A DNA stretch of 64,000 nucleotides from Hungatella sp. UBA3048 (GTDB taxonomy: Bacteria > Bacillota > Clostridia > Lachnospirales > Lachnospiraceae): positions 214,352 through 278,351 of the forward strand of contig DFCS01000003.1 in NCBI GenBank assembly GCA_002367105.1. Reading direction: 5' to 3'. Within the stretch, counting starts at the first letter, position 1; every line of letters starts with the position of its first letter. The translations under genes and the position numbers were made by a program. The notes under the pieces were generated by a model, which saw only the letters and a program-made list of their open reading frames with translations, ran no database searches and had not been told where the DNA came from. Below are positions 59,975-64,000 of the stretch, one piece after another.

Positions 59975-60862
59975 TCAGTCTTCGTTTCCATGAAGGATGT
60001 CAAACATCTCTTTGTAATAGGATTTATAAATACTCCCCTTTCTCCATATGAATGTAAAATCATGAGTCAGCTGAAAATCTTCCAAATAAATTCTTTTTAA
60101 AACACCACTGTCTAATTCCTCCTTAACTGCAGCTTCATAAAGAAAAGTGATCCCCTGCCCTTTTGCCACCATTTGCTTCATGGCACCAATGTTGCTGATT
60201 TCCATCAAATTCGTAAAATCGTGGAGCAGTAAATTCTTCCCTTCTAAGTACCGCTCAAAAACATACCTGGTTCCGGAGCCAGGTTCCCGGATAAATAGCC
60301 TCTCCCCCAGAAGATCCTCCACTTTTACGATCTTCCGGCTAAACTGATAATCCGGCGCACAGACAGCAGCAAACGGCTCCGAAGCAAAAACCAGAAAATC
60401 ATATTCTTTTTTCTGAAAAAAGCCCTCCACCAAAGCAAATTCAATCTCCCCGTCATTCAATTTCCCAAGCAGCTCTCTGGTATCTCCAACCACCATCTGA
60501 ACCGCTGTCCCTGGGTAAACATGAAGAAATCTCGTCAGCGCTTCCGGCATCACGTACTCTCCTATGGTCATGGTAGCACCAAACACCAGTCTGCCGCCTT
60601 TTCCTGATTGCAGCTCCATGATCTTCTTTAAATGAAGTTCATCATCCTTCATAGTTATGGCAGCAGATAAAAAGACCTTTCCCGCCTCTGTCAGATTTAC
60701 CTTTTTTCCATTGTATTCAAACAATCTGACCCCATATTTGTTCTCTAAGTAATGGATATGATGGGATACCGCAGGCTGGGTGATATGAAGTTCACTGGCT
60801 GCCTTTGTAAAATTCATATAACGGCATACCGCTAGAAAAGTATCAATCCGGAAATCCAACAT
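59975..60862 (-). CDS. LysR-family transcriptional regulator (CysL/YwfK-like)
   Basis: A 295-residue LTTR. N-terminal wHTH FTKAASELHITQPAVSHHIHYLE (residues 17-39), then the periplasmic-binding-like effector domain from about residue 90, with SGTRYVFERYL and TFLYEAAV. RBS AAAGGAG. Divergent from a YeiH-type transporter gene, the typical arrangement in which the regulator controls the transporter. The inverted repeat at 60893-60915 is a candidate binding site. The effector is probably a sulfur-related anion by analogy with CysL, which is an inference. Confidence 0.92.
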   Translation of the reverse strand: MLDFRIDTFLAVCRYMNFTKAASELHITQPAVSHHIHYLENKYGVRLFEYNGKKVNLTEAGKVFLSAAITMKDDELHLKKIMELQSGKGGRLVFGATMTIGEYVMPEALTRFLHVYPGTAVQMVVGDTRELLGKLNDGEIEFALVEGFFQKKEYDFLVFASEPFAAVCAPDYQFSRKIVKVEDLLGERLFIREPGSGTRYVFERYLEGKNLLLHDFTNLMEISNIGAMKQMVAKGQGITFLYEAAVKEELDSGVLKRIYLEDFQLTHDFTFIWRKGSIYKSYYKEMFDILHGNED

Positions 60863-60892
60863 GAGTTATCGTCTCCTTTTGTTTGTTCCATT

Positions 60893-60915
60893 AACCATAA
60901 CATATTTTTATGGTT
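60893..60915. promoter_or_regulatory. LysR operator candidate
   Basis: Inverted repeat AACCATAA-(7)-TTATGGTT, 30 bases upstream of the LysR start and 77 upstream of the transporter start, in the divergent promoter region. T-N11-A type spacing fits LTTR sites; unproven. Confidence 0.6.
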
Positions 60916-60991
60916 TAATAAATATAAATAATTTTATTTTATTGTTATTTTCAAATATAATTAAGCCAAATCAAAAAGGAGGATTTTACTA

Positions 60992-61990
60992 ATGAAAAAA
61001 TACGCCCCAGGCGTTCTACTTTGCCTTATGATATCTGCTCCCGCATGGTTTTTGGGAAAAGCCTTTCCAGTCATCGGCGGCCCTGTGTTTGCCATCCTTA
61101 TGGGCATGGCAATGGCCCCCTTTATAAAAGGAAAGGATTTTTTACGGCCGGGAGCAGCTTTTACTTCTAAAAAAATCCTGCAATACGCTGTGATTCTCCT
61201 GGGCTTCTCCATGAACCTGACCACAGTTCTTCAAAAGGGAAGGGAAGCCCTTCCCATCATCCTTGCAACCATCTCCACTTCCCTGGTGATTGCATTCATA
61301 CTTTCCCGGGCACTGAAGCTTCCCGGCAAAACTTCCATATTAATTGGCGTGGGCTCGTCCATCTGCGGGGGCTCCGCCATTGCCGCAACTGCTCCTGTTA
61401 TTGACGCCGATGACGATGAGATCGCTCAGTCCATTTCCGTTATCTTTTTTTTCAACATCATTGCCGCCCTGCTCTTTCCGGCATTAGGCTCAGCATTAGG
61501 GCTTTCGAATGAAGGCTTTGGACTGTTTGCAGGAACCGCTATTAATGATACCTCTTCCGTGACGGCCGCCGCATCCGCCTGGGATGGCATGCACGGCAGC
61601 AACACCCTGGAAGCAGCTACCATAGTAAAGCTGACCAGAACCCTGGCCATCATTCCTATTACACTGTTTTTAGCATGTTACCAGACCGGAAAAGAGAAGA
61701 AGGCTTCCGAACGCTCCATCTCCATTAAGAAAGTGTTTCCGTCCTTTGTACTCTTTTTCCTGCTGGCTTCTATCATTACTACCGTTTTTCCTATACCTGC
61801 AGGCGTTACCGGTTCATTAAAAGACTTAAGCAAGCTTTTTATTATCATGGCTATGGGAGCCATCGGGACCAATACGGACCTGGTCAAGCTGATACGGACG
61901 GGCAAAAAGCCTCTTCTATTAGGTTTTTGCTGCTGGCTTGGAATTTCTGTGGTAAGTCTGGTCCTTCAAGTGATCCTTGGAATCTGGTAA
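60992..61990 (+). CDS. YeiH/UPF0324-family putative sulfate/sulfonate exporter
   Basis: A 332-residue membrane protein with about 10 helices. Family motifs GVGSSICGGSAIAATAPVI, FAGTAINDTSSVTAAASAW and KLTRTLAIIPITLFLA are clear. AAAGGAGG precedes the ATG. Members are thought to move sulfur-containing anions (TauZ is the sulfoacetate exporter proposal); the direction and substrate here are unknown. Regulated probably by the divergent LysR gene. A strong terminator follows. Confidence 0.92.
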   Translation: MKKYAPGVLLCLMISAPAWFLGKAFPVIGGPVFAILMGMAMAPFIKGKDFLRPGAAFTSKKILQYAVILLGFSMNLTTVLQKGREALPIILATISTSLVIAFILSRALKLPGKTSILIGVGSSICGGSAIAATAPVIDADDDEIAQSISVIFFFNIIAALLFPALGSALGLSNEGFGLFAGTAINDTSSVTAAASAWDGMHGSNTLEAATIVKLTRTLAIIPITLFLACYQTGKEKKASERSISIKKVFPSFVLFFLLASIITTVFPIPAGVTGSLKDLSKLFIIMAMGAIGTNTDLVKLIRTGKKPLLLGFCCWLGISVVSLVLQVILGIW

Positions 61991-62015
61991 AGCCGGGATC
62001 ACTTCTTATAGAAAT

Positions 62016-62070
62016 AAGCCGGCCAGGAAACATGGATCCCGTGGATCCCATTTTCCTGGCCGGCTTCCTT
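62016..62070. terminator. Bidirectional terminator between the YeiH and NYN genes
   Basis: AAGCCGGCCAGGAAA (62016-62030) and TTTTCCTGGCCGGCTT (62051-62066) arms, followed by CCTTTAATCTTCTTTTTT on plus and by ATTTC on minus. The loop is itself partly palindromic (GGATCCCGTGGATCC). Confidence 0.85.
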
Positions 62071-62996
62071 TAATCTTCTTTTTTCAAATACACTGTCTTA
62101 TTATTGTTTTTATTCTCCCGGACCTCTAGTTGTCCAATGCTGTTGACAAATTTTGAGAAGGTGGAGTACCCGTAATCCTTTACCTTGAAATCAGCAAATT
62201 TCCGGTGTATGCCATTTCCCAGAGCCGCCAGTTCCATACCGTTCTTTCCGCTTCCCTTAACCAGTCCCACTGCAAAATCATCCAGTTCCTGCTTTTTGGT
62301 GCGGTTATCCTTCATCCGAACAGTTACCACATTATTGGATTTTCTTAGCTCAAAGCCGCCCATTTCCTCCAAAAATTTAGACAGGGAGCTGTAGCCGTAG
62401 TTTCTTACATCAAAATCAGAGTATTTTTTCACAAGGCGGTTGCCGATCTCTCCCAGGCCGGTTGCCTTATTTTTATCTTCATTTTCTAAAAGAATCGAAG
62501 TGATATCCTGTTCGATCACCTCTTTTCCTATGGCGCCTCCTCCTGTACCATCCTCTTCCTGATCAAGGAGGACCTCAAGATTGGTGAAAACCGTGCAGGC
62601 CGCCCGGAACGATTTGGGAGTCTTATCCTCTCCCATTCCGATGACTTCCTTGCCGGACTCCCGAAGTCTGCTGGCTAAGCGGGTGAAATCGCTGTCACTG
62701 GATACGATGCAGAATCCATCTACATTGTCCGTGTAGAGCAAGTCCATAGCATCAATAATAAGGGCTGAATCGGTTGCATTCTTTCCTACGGTATTGGAGA
62801 ATTGCTGGATTGGGGTGATCGAATTCTCCAAAAGCTCCATTTTCCATTTTCCCATCTGGGAGCTCGTCCAATCCCCGTAGATCCTTTTGTAAGTAATAAC
62901 ACCGTAGCGGGTCATTTCATCCAGAATACTTGTAATATACTTTGCGGAGATATTATCCGAATCAATCAATACTGCAAATTTCTTGTCACTCAACAC
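62070..62996 (-). CDS. NYN-domain (LabA-like) protein with two OST-HTH domains
   Basis: A 308-residue protein. Residues 1-150 are a PIN-like NYN nuclease domain with acidic residues FAVLIDSDNISAK, KNATDSALIIDAMDLL and CIVSSDSDFTRLASRLRE. Two OST-HTH/LOTUS domains follow (about 165-235 and 240-305; compare DFDVRNYGYSSLSKFLEEMG with DFKVKDYGYSTFSKFVNSIG). This architecture suggests RNA binding and cleavage; biological role in bacteria is unsettled. GTG/TTG start. The two LOTUS copies are strongly alike, implying internal duplication. Confidence 0.92.
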   Translation of the reverse strand: MLSDKKFAVLIDSDNISAKYITSILDEMTRYGVITYKRIYGDWTSSQMGKWKMELLENSITPIQQFSNTVGKNATDSALIIDAMDLLYTDNVDGFCIVSSDSDFTRLASRLRESGKEVIGMGEDKTPKSFRAACTVFTNLEVLLDQEEDGTGGGAIGKEVIEQDITSILLENEDKNKATGLGEIGNRLVKKYSDFDVRNYGYSSLSKFLEEMGGFELRKSNNVVTVRMKDNRTKKQELDDFAVGLVKGSGKNGMELAALGNGIHRKFADFKVKDYGYSTFSKFVNSIGQLEVRENKNNNKTVYLKKED

Positions 62997-63118
62997 TCTG
63001 CTCTCCCGTCTTTTTAATTTTCTTTTTTTCTGTCAATTCGATTCTGCTTTTCCATTATATTTCATTTTTCTAATTATTACAATATCATTACAGTGGTTAA
63101 AATGGGAGAATTTTTGTA

Positions 63119-63148
63119 ACGTATTTTATTTTGTTTCAACCATACTAA
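63119..63148 (+). promoter_or_regulatory. Sigma-E-type sporulation promoter of cotJABC
   Basis: ACGTATT (63119-63125) and CATACTAA (63141-63148), 15 bases apart, compare well with the sigma-E pattern ATATT - 14/15 - CATACANT. cotJ is sigma-E-dependent in Bacillus subtilis. The transcript would have a leader of about 70 bases with a small TGCC/GGCA hairpin. Confidence 0.65.
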
Positions 63149-63223
63149 AAAAGAAAGCTCAATGAATCAATGAAACACCTTTGCCCTGAAAGATTGGGCA
63201 GGAAAGCAGAAAGGAGTGTTAGT

Positions 63224-63412
63224 ATGAATTCATGTGAATGCGGCACGACAAAGGCCAATCTTGCTACGCCAACAAAAACAGTTCAACTGGGTATTGCTAC
63301 AATTCCCATGCAGCCCTGGGAACAACCTTATGATCCTCAGACAGCTTTAAAACATGGGACTATTTTTCCATCCCTCAATCTTCCTTTTTATGTAACGGGA
63401 GGTGAACAGTAA
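63224..63412 (+). CDS. cotJA: Spore coat protein CotJA
   Basis: A 62-residue spore-coat component. Start ATG 63224 (MNSCECGTTKANLATPT) after AAAGGAG; the typical W-x-x-Y-x-x-x-x-A-L-x-x-G-T-x-F-P-x-L-x-x-P-F pattern is present (QPWEQPYDPQTALKHGTIFP then LNLPF). The stop TAA shares one base with the cotJB ATG. Confidence 0.92.
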   Translation: MNSCECGTTKANLATPTKTVQLGIATIPMQPWEQPYDPQTALKHGTIFPSLNLPFYVTGGEQ

Positions 63413-63708
63413 TGGCAGATCAAAAAACTCTTTTAAAGCAGATCACTGAAGTAAGCTTTACTGTTAATGATTTAACATTGTATTTGGATACTCATCCTGT
63501 GGATGAAAATGCATTAACAGCCTTTAAGCAGGCCATGGAACAAAGAAAACAGCTTTTAAAAACCTATGCGGAAAACTTTGAACCTCTTACCATAAACTGT
63601 GTCTGCCCTGATACCAACAACAAAACAGAAACTAATACAAAATATGCGGGTCAAAAGCATTTTACCTGGGTAGACGGCCCATTGCCTTGGGAAGGAGGTA
63701 ACTTATAA
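63412..63708 (+). CDS. cotJB: Spore coat protein CotJB
   Basis: A 98-residue protein. Contains VSFTVNDLTLYLDTHPVDENAL, then YAENFEPLTINC and WVDGPLPWEGGNL, the CotJB hallmark ending. Starts at an ATG overlapping the cotJA stop by one base (TAATG) and ends in a similar TAATG overlap with cotJC, so the three are translationally coupled. Confidence 0.93.
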   Translation: MADQKTLLKQITEVSFTVNDLTLYLDTHPVDENALTAFKQAMEQRKQLLKTYAENFEPLTINCVCPDTNNKTETNTKYAGQKHFTWVDGPLPWEGGNL

Positions 63709-64000
63709 TGTGGAATTACGAAAAAAGATTGCAGTTCCCTGTAAACATCAAAGAAACATGCCCGAAAACAGCCTCTCTCATCATCAGCCAGTTTGGCGGA
63801 CCTGATGGAGAGCTGGCGGCTTCCATGCGTTATCTTTCCCAAAGATATTCCATGCCATGCAAGGAAGTTGGGGGACTTTTAACAGATATTGGTACGGAAG
63901 AGCTTGGACATCTGGAGATGATCTGCTCTATCATTTATCAGCTGACGAAAAATTTAACTGTAGAACAGGCTAAGACCGCAGGGTTCGATGCCTATTATAT
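63708..64000 (+). CDS. cotJC: Spore coat protein CotJC, manganese-catalase-like (cut by window end)
   Basis: The first 97 residues of CotJC (MWNYEKRLQFPVNIKE...). They contain the ferritin-like diiron/dimanganese helices ELAASMRYLSQRYSMP and DIGTEELGHLEMICSIIYQL, whose Glu and His residues bind metal, as in manganese catalases. GGAGG precedes the ATG. The gene continues past base 64000. A detoxifying or structural coat role during sporulation is known for the family. Confidence 0.95.
   Translation, partial: MWNYEKRLQFPVNIKETCPKTASLIISQFGGPDGELAASMRYLSQRYSMPCKEVGGLLTDIGTEELGHLEMICSIIYQLTKNLTVEQAKTAGFDAYY

Overview
The window looks like chromosome of an endospore-forming anaerobic Firmicute of the Lachnospiraceae type (a Lacrimispora/Clostridium XIVa-like organism; this is inferred from gene content, no search was run). 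Supporting signs are the start of a cotJABC spore-coat operon, mcsA-mcsB-clpC-radA, a sodium-pump decarboxylase cluster, a DacF-type carboxypeptidase, a CotJC manganese-catalase-like protein, an electron-bifurcating-type lactate dehydrogenase module, YitT-family proteins, and AGGAGG ribosome binding sites with frequent TTG starts. Most genes lie on the minus strand.

Bases 1-11.6 kb form a visibly more AT-rich accessory block. At the left edge is the 5' part of a group IIC intron, inserted directly after a terminator. Next comes a nine-gene minus-strand operon, read from 10.6 kb down to 1.5 kb: a GldA/HcxA-type dehydrogenase, a complete branched-chain-amino-acid-type ABC importer (livJHMGF), and an EtfB, ferredoxin-fused EtfA and FAD oxidase trio like the LctBCD lactate dehydrogenase. 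Paralogous GntR/FCD regulators sit at either end. This reads as an uptake and energy-conserving oxidation system for an unidentified hydroxyacid or diol. A decayed gene lies downstream.

11.6-18.3 kb is the protein quality-control operon, in which a YtrA-type GntR regulator takes the place of CtsR. 18.3-22.6 kb holds two cell-surface genes: a membrane-anchored protein with a cohesin domain and a secreted glucosaminidase with a dockerin, a possible non-cellulosomal docking pair. 22.7-24.7 kb is a metal-homeostasis operon of MarR regulator, manganese-type CDF exporter and a DtxR-like regulator with a stop at codon 7; its promoter lies between two identical operators. 24.7-30.3 kb encodes a five-subunit biotin-dependent transcarboxylase/sodium-pump cluster. 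A truncated ISLre2-type transposase follows.

31-49 kb is housekeeping and envelope: orphan citX, a lipoprotein, two YitT proteins, DacF, SOS-type dinB, an RluA enzyme with an apparently leaderless transcript, an RNA m5C methyltransferase, yedF with an XRE regulator, a cobalamin adenosyltransferase, a UvrD-type helicase, gltX, a class A PBP and tRNA-Thr. 49-59 kb holds ldh, a reduced type IV pilus cluster (PilT, PilC, small pseudopilin-like proteins), a secreted transglutaminase-like protein, and rlmB-mrnC-cysS-ispF with a small intergenic double-hairpin repeat in three copies. 59.4-64 kb carries a lipid kinase, tRNA-Met and tRNA-Val, a LysR/YeiH divergent pair, a NYN/OST-HTH protein and cotJABC running off the right end.
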